From contig CAINDH010000171.1 of assembly GCA_903847285.1 (NCBI GenBank), positions 1 through 38,521 on the forward strand: 38,521 nt of DNA. The letters run 5' to 3'. A program made the position numbers and the translations under genes. Source of the DNA: an uncultured Verrucomicrobia subdivision 3 bacterium. GTDB taxonomy: Bacteria > Verrucomicrobiota > Verrucomicrobiae > Limisphaerales > UBA11358. This document shows, piece after piece, positions 6,643 to 14,669 of the stretch. The number at the start of each line of letters is the position of its first letter. Within the stretch, counting starts at the first letter, position 1. The notes under the pieces are model-generated. The model made no database searches. It saw only the letters and a list, made by a program, of their open reading frames with translations, and was not told where the DNA came from.

Positions 6643-8172
6643 ATGAAAGGAAAACTACTCGCTCTCACGTTCGTCTTGCTCGCGCCGTTGTGCGTTGGGG
6701 CTGCGGAAAAAGCTTCCGTGGGCAGCTCATTGGTCCCACCGTTGCCGCCGCGAGAATTCCGCGCCGCGTGGATCGCGAGCGTCGGAAATTCCTGCTGGCC
6801 GTCCAAGCCGGGCCTTACCACCGCGCAACAAAAAGCCGAACTCACCGCCATCTTTGACCGTTGTGCATCGTTGAAGATGAATGCGGTGATTTTCCAAATC
6901 CGCCCGGCGTGCGATGCGCTTTACCAATCGAGCATTGAACCGTGGTCGGAATATTTGAGCGGCGCGCAAGGCGTTGCACCCGCGCCGTTTTATGATCCGC
7001 TCGCATTTGCAATCGCTGAGGCTCACAAGCGCGGGCTGGAATTGCACGCATGGTTCAATCCGTTCCGCGCACATCACGCGCAATCCAAGGCCGCGACTTC
7101 CGCCGGGCACATCAGCCACACGCACCCGGAACTGGTTCGCAGCTATGGCAAATATCTTTGGCTCGATCCCGGCGAACGGGCGGTGCGCGAATATTCGCAA
7201 CGCGTCGTGATGGATGTGGTGAAACGCTACGATGTGGATGGGATTCACTTCGATGATTATTTTTATCCGTATCGCGAGACGAATTCGCTGGGCGACATCC
7301 CATTCCCTGACGACGCCTCCTGGAAAAAATTCGGCAGCGGCAGCGGTTTGTCGCGCGATGACTGGCGGCGGCGCAACGTGGACCTTTTCATGGAGCAGGT
7401 GTATCGCGCCATCAAGGCCGAGAAACCGTGGGTTAAGTTCGGCATCAGTCCCTTCGGGATTTGGCGGCCAAAAAATCCGCCGGGTATCGAGGGATTTGAT
7501 TCCTACGAGGAAATTTATGCGGATTCGCGGAAGTGGCTGCGCGAAGGCTGGTGTGATTATTTTGCGCCGCAACTTTACTGGGGCATCGCGCCGCCCAAAA
7601 CCAGCTTCACCACGTTGTTGAACTGGTGGAACGGCGAGAACGTGAAAGATCGTCACATCTGGCCGGGAATGAATTCACTCAACGTCGGTGAAAAATGGCA
7701 GTCGAAAGAAATTATCAATCAGATCGGTGCAACGCGGCGTTACGCCGATGCCGGTCACATTCACTGGAGTGTGATGGCGCTGATGAAGAAGCCTGCGCTC
7801 GACGAGGCATTGCTGATGGAAGCCTATCGCGAGCCCGCGCTGATCCCGGCAAGTCCATGGCTCGATGCCACACCGCCTGCGCCGCCGAAACTGACCACCA
7901 CAGCTTGGGGGAAATCCATCCACGTCCAATGGCAGAACAACGCCGCTGAACCGGTAGGCAACTGGCTGCTGCAAATTCGTGCGAATGGAAACTGGACGAC
8001 GCAAATTCTCCCGGCGGGTCGCACGGATGGTTATTTCGATAATGCGCTGCCCGAGGTCATTTCTTTGCGGGTAGTGGACCGTGCGGGAAATTTGAGCTCA
8101 GCATCCGTTTGGCTGCCAAAAAAATATTCCGCGCCGGACAGCGCGAAGGGTGCGGAGCGAATAAAACCGTAA
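6643..8172 (+). CDS. Secreted glycosyl-hydrolase-like 10 (GHL10/YngK-type) protein, 509 aa
   Basis: ATG 6643 gives a clean signal peptide (MKGKLLALTFVLLAPLCVGA); the longer frame from GTG 6589 would hide it. The mature protein opens with PPREFRAAWIASVGNSCWPS and carries MNAVIFQIRPACDALY, LELHAWFNPFRAHH and VDGIHFDDYFYPY, the hallmark strands of the GHL10 TIM barrel. The acidic pair in HFDDYF is a candidate for the active site. A beta-rich C-terminal module (about 420-490) resembles fibronectin-III or carbohydrate-binding domains. The probable role is cleavage of an envelope or extracellular polysaccharide. It lies 69 bp after the DUF2723 gene, on the same strand. Confidence 0.85.
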   Translation: MKGKLLALTFVLLAPLCVGAAEKASVGSSLVPPLPPREFRAAWIASVGNSCWPSKPGLTTAQQKAELTAIFDRCASLKMNAVIFQIRPACDALYQSSIEPWSEYLSGAQGVAPAPFYDPLAFAIAEAHKRGLELHAWFNPFRAHHAQSKAATSAGHISHTHPELVRSYGKYLWLDPGERAVREYSQRVVMDVVKRYDVDGIHFDDYFYPYRETNSLGDIPFPDDASWKKFGSGSGLSRDDWRRRNVDLFMEQVYRAIKAEKPWVKFGISPFGIWRPKNPPGIEGFDSYEEIYADSRKWLREGWCDYFAPQLYWGIAPPKTSFTTLLNWWNGENVKDRHIWPGMNSLNVGEKWQSKEIINQIGATRRYADAGHIHWSVMALMKKPALDEALLMEAYREPALIPASPWLDATPPAPPKLTTTAWGKSIHVQWQNNAAEPVGNWLLQIRANGNWTTQILPAGRTDGYFDNALPEVISLRVVDRAGNLSSASVWLPKKYSAPDSAKGAERIKP

Positions 8173-8229
8173 GCCGACCAGCGCCGAATATTTTTAGGAC
8201 GGCCTTCACCTCAGCCCTCGTTTTGAAGT

Positions 8230-8626
8230 TGGTTTTGGAAGAGCTGTAAGCCGAATTCTGTCTGCGTCCTTGCGGACGGAGAGAATCATTTGTCTCAGCG
8301 ACCGATACCCGAAACCTGCTTCGCTTTCACGAAACGCGGAGCGGGCAACTCCTCGGTTTCCTATTTGGCCTTGCACCCGATGGGGTTTTCCATGCCGTGT
8401 CGCTTGCGCTTCACGCGGTGCGCTCTTACCGCACCTTTTCACCATCACCTGCAACTTGCGTCGCGGGCTGTTTATTTTCTGTGGCACTGTCCGTCAGACC
8501 GTCTTGAAACGGCCTGCCTGCGTGTATCTCTGGTCAAACCAGAGTTACGCAGCATCGCGCCCTGCGGAGTTCGGACTTTCCTCCCCGGACTTACGCCCGG
8601 AGCGATTCTCCGCCCTTCCAAAACCA
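8230..8626 (-). ncRNA. rnpB: RNase P RNA (class A)
   Basis: The catalytic RNA that matures tRNA 5' ends. On the minus strand it carries GGGGAGGAAAGTCCGAACTC near the 5' end and ACAGAATTCGGCTTACAG near the 3' end, the universal core of bacterial RNase P RNA. The P1 helix fixes the ends: GGTTTTGGAAG (complement of 8615-8625) pairs perfectly with CTTCCAAAACC (complement of 8231-8241). The length of about 397 nt is normal for class A. Frames through this region are non-coding shadows. Confidence 0.95.
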
Positions 8627-8631
8627 GTCGC

Positions 8632-8659
8632 AGCATAACGGACGTTGGAGAAATCTCAA
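8632..8659 (-). promoter_or_regulatory. Sigma-70-type promoter of rnpB
   Basis: On the minus strand TTGAGA (8654-8659) is separated by 16 bp from TATGCT (8632-8637), and the first base of the P1 helix lies 7 bases further on. Spacing and start position agree with a housekeeping promoter. It shares a 185-bp intergenic region with the divergent cysteine desulfurase gene. Confidence 0.7.
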
Positions 8660-8811
8660 GACGCAAGCCGTCACGATGATTCGTTCGCTTAGTTTTAGAC
8701 GTTAAAAAGATTGCCAGGCGGGCAGGGGAGGTTGGTGAAAGCTAAACCGAGGAACTCAGGCTTTATTAAAATTCTCGCCAGTCGCCCGCGCCTGATTATC
8801 ATGGCAGGCCA

Positions 8812-9948
8812 ATGATTTACTTCGATTACAACGCCACCGCTCCCGTGATGCGCGAGGCCCGCGAAGCTTGGTTACACGTTACTGAAAAGCTCGGCGGTAA
8901 TCCGTCGTCCATGTACCAGTTCGGCACCAAGGCCAGCATCGTGCTCGCCGAGGCGCGCGAAAAACTCGCTGCCTATCTCGGCTGCAATCCGAATGACATC
9001 GTCTGGACCAGCGGCGCGACCGAAGCGAACAATATGGTCATGCACCATTTCGCCAAGAAGCTCGCGCCAACGCAGAAGGTTTTCGTCTCCGCCATCGAAC
9101 ATCCATGCGTGGATGATTCTTCAAAACATTATTTTGGTAAGCGCGTAAAAACCATTCCCGTCATGCACGACGGTGTGATTGACATGGACTGGCTTACGCA
9201 GGAACTCGCCGAGGAACAGCCCGGACTTGTCGCCGTGATGACCGCGAACAACGAGACCGGGATCATCCAGCCGTGGCAGGAAATCCTGGCTATGTGTCAG
9301 GCTTACGAAGTGCCGTTCTTCACCGATGCTGTGCAATTCATCGGCAAGATGCCGCTGAAGGGACTTGGCGATTGCGATTATGTCACTGGCGCCGCGCATA
9401 AATTCGGCGGACCGCGAGGCGTGGGCTTTTTGAAGACCGCCCAGCGCAAGCCCATCACGCCCTTGCTCCTCGGCGGAAAACAAGAGGGTGGTCGCCGCGC
9501 TGGAACGGAAAACACCGCGATCATCGCCGCGATGATGGCTGCGCTTGAAGTGCGCGAGAAACAGATTTCCCGCAGCGAACATCTTCTCCGCAAAGTCTGG
9601 CGGGATAATTTTGAAGCTCAGTTCCTCCGCGCACTGCCCGGCGCGACGATTCTCGGTCACAACCAGCCGCGTTTGTGGAACACGGTTTCCGCGCTCATGC
9701 CCGATGGCGACAGCAAATCACAATGGGTCATCCGCCTCGACAAGGCGGGCTTCGCGGTGAGCACCGGCTCCGCCTGCACGACGGGCAAAGTTGAACCGTC
9801 CCATGTGCTCTCCGCGATGGGATTCAAATCTGCGCAAGCTCACCGTGCGGTGCGTTTCAGCGCCGGCTGGGAAACAAATGAGGCGGAATGGGACGCACTA
9901 CTAAAAGCTATCGTGAAAGTGCATGGCGAGATGCAGCACAAGGGCTGA
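8812..9948 (+). CDS. Cysteine desulfurase (NifS/IscS family), 378 aa
   Basis: A PLP enzyme that converts cysteine to alanine and passes sulfur as a persulfide to Fe-S cluster or tRNA-thiolation partners. Visible features are the N-terminal YFDYNATAP, SGATEANNM (PLP phosphate region), H97 in AIEHPCV, NNETGIIQP, D172/Q175 in TDAVQF, the PLP lysine K197 in AAHKFGG, the RRAGTENT loop and catalytic C322 in STGSACTTG. The short loop around C322 fits group I or a close relative. No IscU, SufE or IscR gene is adjacent; the next gene is a small membrane peptide 3 bp away. The exact isoform (IscS or NifS-like) cannot be told. Confidence 0.92.
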   Translation: MIYFDYNATAPVMREAREAWLHVTEKLGGNPSSMYQFGTKASIVLAEAREKLAAYLGCNPNDIVWTSGATEANNMVMHHFAKKLAPTQKVFVSAIEHPCVDDSSKHYFGKRVKTIPVMHDGVIDMDWLTQELAEEQPGLVAVMTANNETGIIQPWQEILAMCQAYEVPFFTDAVQFIGKMPLKGLGDCDYVTGAAHKFGGPRGVGFLKTAQRKPITPLLLGGKQEGGRRAGTENTAIIAAMMAALEVREKQISRSEHLLRKVWRDNFEAQFLRALPGATILGHNQPRLWNTVSALMPDGDSKSQWVIRLDKAGFAVSTGSACTTGKVEPSHVLSAMGFKSAQAHRAVRFSAGWETNEAEWDALLKAIVKVHGEMQHKG

Positions 9949-9951
9949 ATA

Positions 9952-10089
9952 ATGAAACCCACCACCCGCACACGCTTACTGCTGCTCGCCATGTTTATTT
10001 TTCCTGTCGTGGTGATGGCGTTGTTTTGGTTCTTCGGCAAAGATCCGGAAGATGCGGCAGCTACATTGCCGCTGATGCCGCCGCGTTGA
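9952..10089 (+). CDS. Small single-pass membrane protein, 45 aa
   Basis: A short frame starts 3 bp after the cysteine desulfurase stop. It encodes a basic N-terminus (MKPTTRTR), a strongly hydrophobic segment (LLLLAMFIFPVVVMALFWFF) and a short tail ending LPLMPPR. One membrane helix with the N-terminus inside is predicted by the positive-inside rule. AAGGG lies within the end of the upstream gene at a usable distance. Translational coupling to the desulfurase is likely. No family is recognised. A hairpin with a T-rich tail follows directly. Confidence 0.55.
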   Translation: MKPTTRTRLLLLAMFIFPVVVMALFWFFGKDPEDAAATLPLMPPR

Positions 10090-10091
10090 AG

Positions 10092-10122
10092 CTGGCGGAC
10101 TGTAAAAGTCCGTCAGTTCTTT
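10092..10122 (+). terminator. Hairpin plus T-rich tail, likely terminator
   Basis: CTGGCGGACT (10092-10101) pairs with AGTCCGTCAG (10107-10116) at nine of ten positions around a 5-nt loop and is followed by TTCTTT. It would end the desulfurase/small-peptide transcript. The transporter frame starts at 10125, immediately after it, so that gene would need its own promoter or readthrough. Confidence 0.55.
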
Positions 10123-10124
10123 AA

Positions 10125-11033
10125 ATGAACTGGATTGTCGCCACGCTGATCTCCGCGCTGTTTCTCGGCATCTACGACCTTTGCACCAAACACGCGGTGC
10201 GGGTAAACGCCGTCACACCCGTTTTATTTTTCAGCACGCTCACCGGCGCCACGGTCTGGTTTGCGCTGTTGGCATTGCAGGCGATTCACCCGGGAACTTT
10301 GCCGGCTTCACTGGTCACCGATGCGCTTACCGGGAAGCAGCACCTGCAACTGCTGCTGAAATCTGTCATCGTCGCCGCGTCGTGGATTGGAACTTATTTC
10401 GCACTGAAACATCTGCCGCTCTCGCTTGGCGCGCCTATCCGAGCCATGAGCCCACTCCTCACCTTGTTTGGTGCGATTCTGATTTTGGGCGAACGTCCAA
10501 CCTGGTTGGAGACCATCGGCGTGCTGACTACGCTGGCGTCGTTCGTGGGCTTGTCCATCATCGGCAGCAGCGAGGGCATCCATTTTCATCGCAATAAATG
10601 GTTTTGGTTTCTTATTGTCGGCACGTTTTTTGGCGCGGTCAGTTCGCTCTACGACAAATACCTTTTCAGCATACTGAATTTTTCCGTGCCGACGGTGCAA
10701 TGCTGGTTCTCCGTTTACACCGCGGCCATCTTTGCGCCGTTCGCACTCGGTTGGAAATTGCGGCTGTGGAAGCGGAATGAATTTCACTGGCGCTAGAGCG
10801 TGCCATTCATCGCGCTCTCGCTGCTGGTAGCGGACTACGCCTACTTCTGGGCGTTGCGACATCCAGAAGGATTGGTGTCGCTGGTGATGAGTCTGCGCCG
10901 CGCGAGCACGCTCGTGGCATTTGCGGGCGGGCTGTATTTTTTCCACGAAGTGAACGGTTGGCGAAAACTTCCCGCCGTCATCGGGATTTTAATCGGTATC
11001 GTGCTAACAATTTGCGGACGCGTAACGCATTGA
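10125..11033 (+). pseudogene. EamA/DMT-family transporter interrupted by an in-frame TAG
   Basis: Drug/metabolite-type transporters of this family have ten membrane helices in two EamA repeats. The first 223 residues (MNWIVATLISALFLGIYDLC onward, with FALKHLPLSLGAPIRAMSPL and FGAILILGERPTWLETIGV) cover repeat one and the start of repeat two. TAG at 10794-10796 then stops the frame after NEFHWR. Reading on in the same frame gives SVPFIALSLLVADYAYFWAL and LRRASTLVAFAGGLYFFHE up to TGA at 11031-11033, exactly the missing helices. The total of about 302 residues is normal. A single TGG-to-TAG change would explain it. A real nonsense mutation, a sequence error or rare readthrough are all possible. 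Confidence 0.8.
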
Positions 11034-11049
11034 AGCGCGACGCGATTCG

Positions 11050-12393
11050 TCACGCGTCCCGAATCATAAACGTCACTTCCGCCTCGCTGACGACATCCTC
11101 ACCGACTTTGCACACGCCATTGGCCTTGCAGATTTTTCCGCGCGACTTCATGAGCTCGACTTCGATGATGAGCGTATCACCCGGCAGCACGGGCTTGCGC
11201 CATTTCACTTCGTTCGCGGCCATGAAATACGCCAGCTTCTTGCCGCTGTCATTATGCTTGAGCATCAGCAACCCGGCGACCTGTGCCATCGCCTCCAGTT
11301 GGAGCACGCCGGGCATGATGGGAAAGCCGGGGTAGTGTCCTTGGAAATACGGTTCATTCATCGTCACATTTTTCAGGGCAACGACCTTACTTCCGTCCAT
11401 GCTCAACACGCGATCCACCATCAAGAAAGGATAGCGGTGCGGCAGAAGTTTCATGATCTCGTTCACGTTCATCGCGCCAATCGCATCGGCAATGGGTGCG
11501 GCGGGCGCGTCCAGCGGTGGCGCAAACGTCTGCGCCGCGCGCAACGGACGATTCAACTGCTCCAGAATTTTTTTGGCGAGACCGACGTTTGAGGCGTGGC
11601 CCGGACGCACCGCGATGACGTGCGCCTTGAGCGGCTTGCCGAGCAGGGCGAGGTCACCGACGATATCGATCATTTTGTGCCGGACAAATTCCTCTGCGTA
11701 GCGCAACGGCTCTGTCGTCACCACCGCATCGTCGCGGATGACGATGGCGTTTTCCAGACTGCCGCCCTTGATGAGGCCGCTCTTGTAAAGCACCTCAAGC
11801 TCTTCAAAGAATACGAACGTCCGCGCGTGACACAATTCCTTCTCCCAAAGTTTTGGAGTGACATCGGTGGAATAAAACTGTGTGAACCGATTTTTCTTGT
11901 CCGAACTGGTGCAGGTGATCTTGAGGTTTTCGTCGGGGAAAACGGACAGCACGGAATCGCCCAGGCGCAATTCCAGCGGCTCGGTGATAGTGATGAACTC
12001 GCGTTTCTCCGGCAGCTCCTTGATGCCCGCCGCTAAAATAATCTGCGTGAAATCACGCGCGCTGCCATCGGCGATGGGCGGCTCGTTCGCGTCGAGTTCG
12101 ATGACCGCGTTGTCCACGCCGAGGCCCGCGAGCGCAGCGAGAACGTGTTCAACGGTGTGGATTTTGACATTGCCCTTGGCGAGCGTCGTGGAGCGGTTTG
12201 TTTCCGAAACATTTTCCACGCGCGCCTCGATCTCCGGTTTGCCTTCCAAATCCACGCGGCGGAAGCGTAACCCGCTGTTCGCCGGGGCAGGGAGTATGGT
12301 CAGGTTCACCCGGTTGCCACTGTGCAAGCCGATGCCGGAAAACGACGCGGAACGATTGAGAGTCTGCTGATTGAGCACGCCAGAATTAGACAA
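11050..12393 (-). CDS. lpxC/fabZ: Bifunctional UDP-3-O-acyl-N-acetylglucosamine deacetylase / 3-hydroxyacyl-ACP dehydratase, 447 aa
   Basis: The N-terminal part (about 1-285) is LpxC, the zinc deacetylase that commits to lipid A synthesis. It shows TVEHVLAAL (zinc ligand H83), ADGSARDF, HKMIDIVGD (H239, D243) and PGHASN (H266). The C-terminal part (about 305-447) is FabZ, which dehydrates 3-hydroxyacyl-ACP: PHRYPFLMVDRV, GHYPGFPIMPGV (H353) and LEAMAQVAG (E367). The fusion is known from Bacteroidetes and PVC bacteria and couples two users of the same 3-hydroxyacyl-ACP pool. The frame starts with TTG at 12393; GTG at residue 6 is an alternative, and no ATG fits. It converges on the broken transporter 16 bp away. 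Confidence 0.93.
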   Translation of the reverse strand: MSNSGVLNQQTLNRSASFSGIGLHSGNRVNLTILPAPANSGLRFRRVDLEGKPEIEARVENVSETNRSTTLAKGNVKIHTVEHVLAALAGLGVDNAVIELDANEPPIADGSARDFTQIILAAGIKELPEKREFITITEPLELRLGDSVLSVFPDENLKITCTSSDKKNRFTQFYSTDVTPKLWEKELCHARTFVFFEELEVLYKSGLIKGGSLENAIVIRDDAVVTTEPLRYAEEFVRHKMIDIVGDLALLGKPLKAHVIAVRPGHASNVGLAKKILEQLNRPLRAAQTFAPPLDAPAAPIADAIGAMNVNEIMKLLPHRYPFLMVDRVLSMDGSKVVALKNVTMNEPYFQGHYPGFPIMPGVLQLEAMAQVAGLLMLKHNDSGKKLAYFMAANEVKWRKPVLPGDTLIIEVELMKSRGKICKANGVCKVGEDVVSEAEVTFMIRDA

Positions 12394-12636
12394 AACACCG
12401 GCGCGCTTGGCAAGCTGCGGATTCCATGCAAAAGCGCGGGAAATTCCTAAATCTTCTCCTCCGTGGCCCCACCTCCAAAGCTGTAAAAATCAGTAGTTTT
12501 TCAGGGATTGAAACTTTTTTAGTAAAACTACATGGTCCGCAATAATAGAAAGCGGGCGAAAAACTCCTACAATGGTCAGTATGGAAATCCATATCGCCCT
12601 TCGGAACGTTCCGGTGGGAACGGCAAAAACTAAAAG
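12394..12636. other. Intergenic region between gltX and lpxC/fabZ
   Basis: 243 bp without a convincing gene. It must hold the promoter of lpxC/fabZ unless gltX readthrough serves. A small hairpin CGTTCC-CACC-GGAACG (minus strand, near 12603-12620) follows gltX, but it has only six pairs and no T-run. A GTAGTTTT/AAAACTAC inverted repeat (12493-12500, 12524-12531) is too loosely spaced to interpret. Confidence 0.4.
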
Positions 12637-13980
12637 TTAGAAATTCCCCATCGCCTTTTCAATCCGCTGCTTCACCTTTTCTTTGCCTAGCACTTCGAGC
12701 AAATGATACAGGCTCGGGCCGTGAGGATGGCCGGTAGTGGCGAGGCGCGTCGGATGAATGAGCACGCCCACCTTCACGCCGAGTTCGGTGGCGGTGGCCT
12801 TCAATGCGGCTTCAATGCTCGCTGCGTCGAACGTCGGGAGTTTGCCGAAGGCATCGCGCACTTTTTCGAGACGCGGTTTGTTCTCCGGCACGAAGGCTTT
12901 CTTCGCAGCTTCGGGTTCGTAATCGAACACGTCAGTGAAATAAAATCCAGCGTAGGCAGGCAGTTCGGAAAAGGTTTTTATTTTGCCGCGACAGGTGTCG
13001 AGGGCGGCTTTGACGTAGGCGGTCGGGAACGTGTTCGTATCCACGCCAGCCTTGGCGAAGGCGTGCACGCCGAGTTCGTAGAAGCGGTCACCGGCGAGCT
13101 CGCGACAGTATTCGCCCTGCAGCCACAGAAGCTTCTCCATGTCGAACTTGGCGTTGTGCCGGAGAATCTGCGGCAGGTCGAAGCGTTCGATGACATCCTT
13201 CATCGGCATTTTTTCGAGATTATCTTTCGGCGACCAACCGAGTAGGCAGAGATAATTGTTCACGGCTTCGGCAAGGAATCCCTCTTCCATGTAACTGGTC
13301 ATGGAGGCGCCTTTGTCGCGCTTGCTCATCTTGGAGCCGTCGCCGTTCAGGATGAGCGGTATGTGCGCATACTTGGGCGGCTCGACGCCGAACGCGCGGA
13401 AGAGCGCGATGTGTTTGGCGGTGTTGCTCAAATGATCTTCGCCGCGAATGACGTGCGTGATGCCCATCTCCAAATCGTCAACGACGTTGACAAAATGAAA
13501 CACCGGCTGGCCGTCGCTGCGGACCAGGACCCAGTCAGGATCAAGTTCCTCGCGGTCGGTGAGCGGGCGCAGAACGTCGCCGACGACGAGGTCGGGGATG
13601 AGAATCGGTTCGCGCGTCATGCGGAAACGGATGGCGCCGTGTTTCTCGTAGGCAAGATCGCGGGAGAGCAGGGCTTCGATGCGCGCCATGTAGTTCGCTT
13701 TGCGTTGCGATTGGAAATACGGCCCGCGATCGCCTTTGCTTGGCCCAGTAGCCTCGCCGGTCATGGGGCCTTCGTCCCAATCGAGTCCAAGCCAGCAGAG
13801 GCCGTTGAGGATGACGTCCACAGCTTCCTGCGAATTGCGCGCAGCGTCGGTGTCCTCGATGCGGAGCACGAACGTCCCGCCGGTGTGCCGGGCGTAAAGC
13901 CAGTTGAACAAAGCGGTGCGCGCGCCGCCGATGTGCAGGTAACCGGTGGGTGAAGGAGCAAAACGAACGCGTGGTTTCAT
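12637..13980 (-). CDS. gltX: Glutamyl-tRNA synthetase, 447 aa
   Basis: A class I aminoacyl-tRNA synthetase that charges tRNA with glutamate. It has VRFAPSPTGYLHIGGARTAL (HIGH-type motif at 16-19), LRIEDTD, THVIRGEDHLSNT and SKMSKRDKG (KMSKS-type motif at 217-221). ATG 13980 is chosen because it puts the APSPTG strand six residues from the start; the longer frame adds a poor extension. Between IEALLSRDLAY and GAIRFRM the usual segment of about 40 residues carrying CxC...C zinc-type cysteines is absent, so the acceptor-binding region is shortened. The neighbours on the same strand are a PEP-CTERM gene upstream and lpxC/fabZ 243 bp downstream. Confidence 0.92.
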   Translation of the reverse strand: MKPRVRFAPSPTGYLHIGGARTALFNWLYARHTGGTFVLRIEDTDAARNSQEAVDVILNGLCWLGLDWDEGPMTGEATGPSKGDRGPYFQSQRKANYMARIEALLSRDLAYEKHGAIRFRMTREPILIPDLVVGDVLRPLTDREELDPDWVLVRSDGQPVFHFVNVVDDLEMGITHVIRGEDHLSNTAKHIALFRAFGVEPPKYAHIPLILNGDGSKMSKRDKGASMTSYMEEGFLAEAVNNYLCLLGWSPKDNLEKMPMKDVIERFDLPQILRHNAKFDMEKLLWLQGEYCRELAGDRFYELGVHAFAKAGVDTNTFPTAYVKAALDTCRGKIKTFSELPAYAGFYFTDVFDYEPEAAKKAFVPENKPRLEKVRDAFGKLPTFDAASIEAALKATATELGVKVGVLIHPTRLATTGHPHGPSLYHLLEVLGKEKVKQRIEKAMGNF

Positions 13981-13990
13981 CGGGATTATT

Positions 13991-14035
13991 TTAACCACGG
14001 ATGAACGTCGATGCACACGGATAAAAAAATAAAAA
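13991..14035. repeat. Dispersed 'CCACGGATGAAC' repeat copy
   Basis: TTAACCACGGATGAACGTCG then ATGCACACGGATAAAA is the wording of intergenic repeats common in Verrucomicrobia and neighbouring phyla. A related copy on the other strand lies at 27656-27690 (CCACGGATGGACAGCGATG on the minus strand) and another forms the hairpin at 38043-38084. Confidence 0.5.
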
Positions 14036-14061
14036 ACAGCGCGGAATGTGTTGCGCCCGTT

Positions 14062-14622
14062 TCAGCGAAAGAATTTTTTTTGGCGGGAGCGTGCCAGCAG
14101 CAATGGCAAGCCAACCAGCCACAGCGTCAGCGCGGCTGGTTCCGGCACGGCGGCAGCCGTGGTGCGTTCGTAGGTGAAGCCGCCGCCGTTGCCGCCAAAG
14201 GCGGTAAATTTGAGGCCGATGTAAATGTCATCGGTGATGAGGTGCAGGACGGCGTTTTGGCCTATGATATTGCCAGCCAATGCTCCCGGCCCGCCATAGG
14301 CTGTCTCCCAATTGGTGTAGGTGAGCGAAGAATAATTTACCAACAAGCCCAAAGCCCACTCGGTATCAGCTGGGCTTGATAAGTGGGTGTAGCCGCCTTC
14401 ACTGGCGGCATTGAATAATCCCTTTTTCGTGGTCCGCGTGAGCCAGACATTCGCGGTGAGCTGATCTTGGTTCGCCGCTTGCGTCCAGTCTGAACCTGGC
14501 AGGTTGGTGAAGGTGATGACGGGGCCGTTCCACAAGATACTGCCTTGGGCAAAAACGGCGTAGGCGTTCAAAATCAAAACCGCTAAAAATCCGGCGAGAA
14601 AAACTTGCGGCCACGTTCTCAT
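14062..14622 (-). CDS. PEP-CTERM sorting-domain protein, 186 aa
   Basis: A secreted protein marked for exosortase handling. It has an N-terminal signal (FLAGFLAVLILNAYAVFAQ) and the C-terminal tripartite sorting signal: VPEP at about 157-160, a hydrophobic helix (LTLWLVGLPLLLA) and a basic end (RSRQKKFFR). In PEP-CTERM/exosortase systems this signal directs envelope or exopolysaccharide-associated export. The middle 130 residues are beta-rich and Gly/Thr/Asn-rich with no domain I recognise. It lies 47 bp after the barrel gene on the same strand. No exosortase is present in the window. Confidence 0.85.
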   Translation of the reverse strand: MRTWPQVFLAGFLAVLILNAYAVFAQGSILWNGPVITFTNLPGSDWTQAANQDQLTANVWLTRTTKKGLFNAASEGGYTHLSSPADTEWALGLLVNYSSLTYTNWETAYGGPGALAGNIIGQNAVLHLITDDIYIGLKFTAFGGNGGGFTYERTTAAAVPEPAALTLWLVGLPLLLARSRQKKFFR

Positions 14623-14669
14623 TTCAAATCAGGGGAACATTGAGCGGGTTTGTTCCAGATTCAAAAAAA

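Noticed and set aside
6727..7656. 309-residue minus-strand frame opposite the GHL10 gene
   Set aside because: The composition is Arg/His/Ile-rich without domains, and the plus frame carries a clear signal peptide and family motifs.
8206..8679. Several open frames in the RNase P region
   Set aside because: They follow from the structured RNA; conserved RNase P core and P1 pairing explain the sequence.
12493..12531. GTAGTTTT/AAAACTAC inverted repeat
   Set aside because: Eight pairs with a 23-nt loop in AT-rich DNA can occur by chance; no associated signal.
12386..12592. 68-residue minus frame upstream of lpxC/fabZ
   Set aside because: Low-complexity, no ribosome site or family, and it overlaps the start of lpxC/fabZ.
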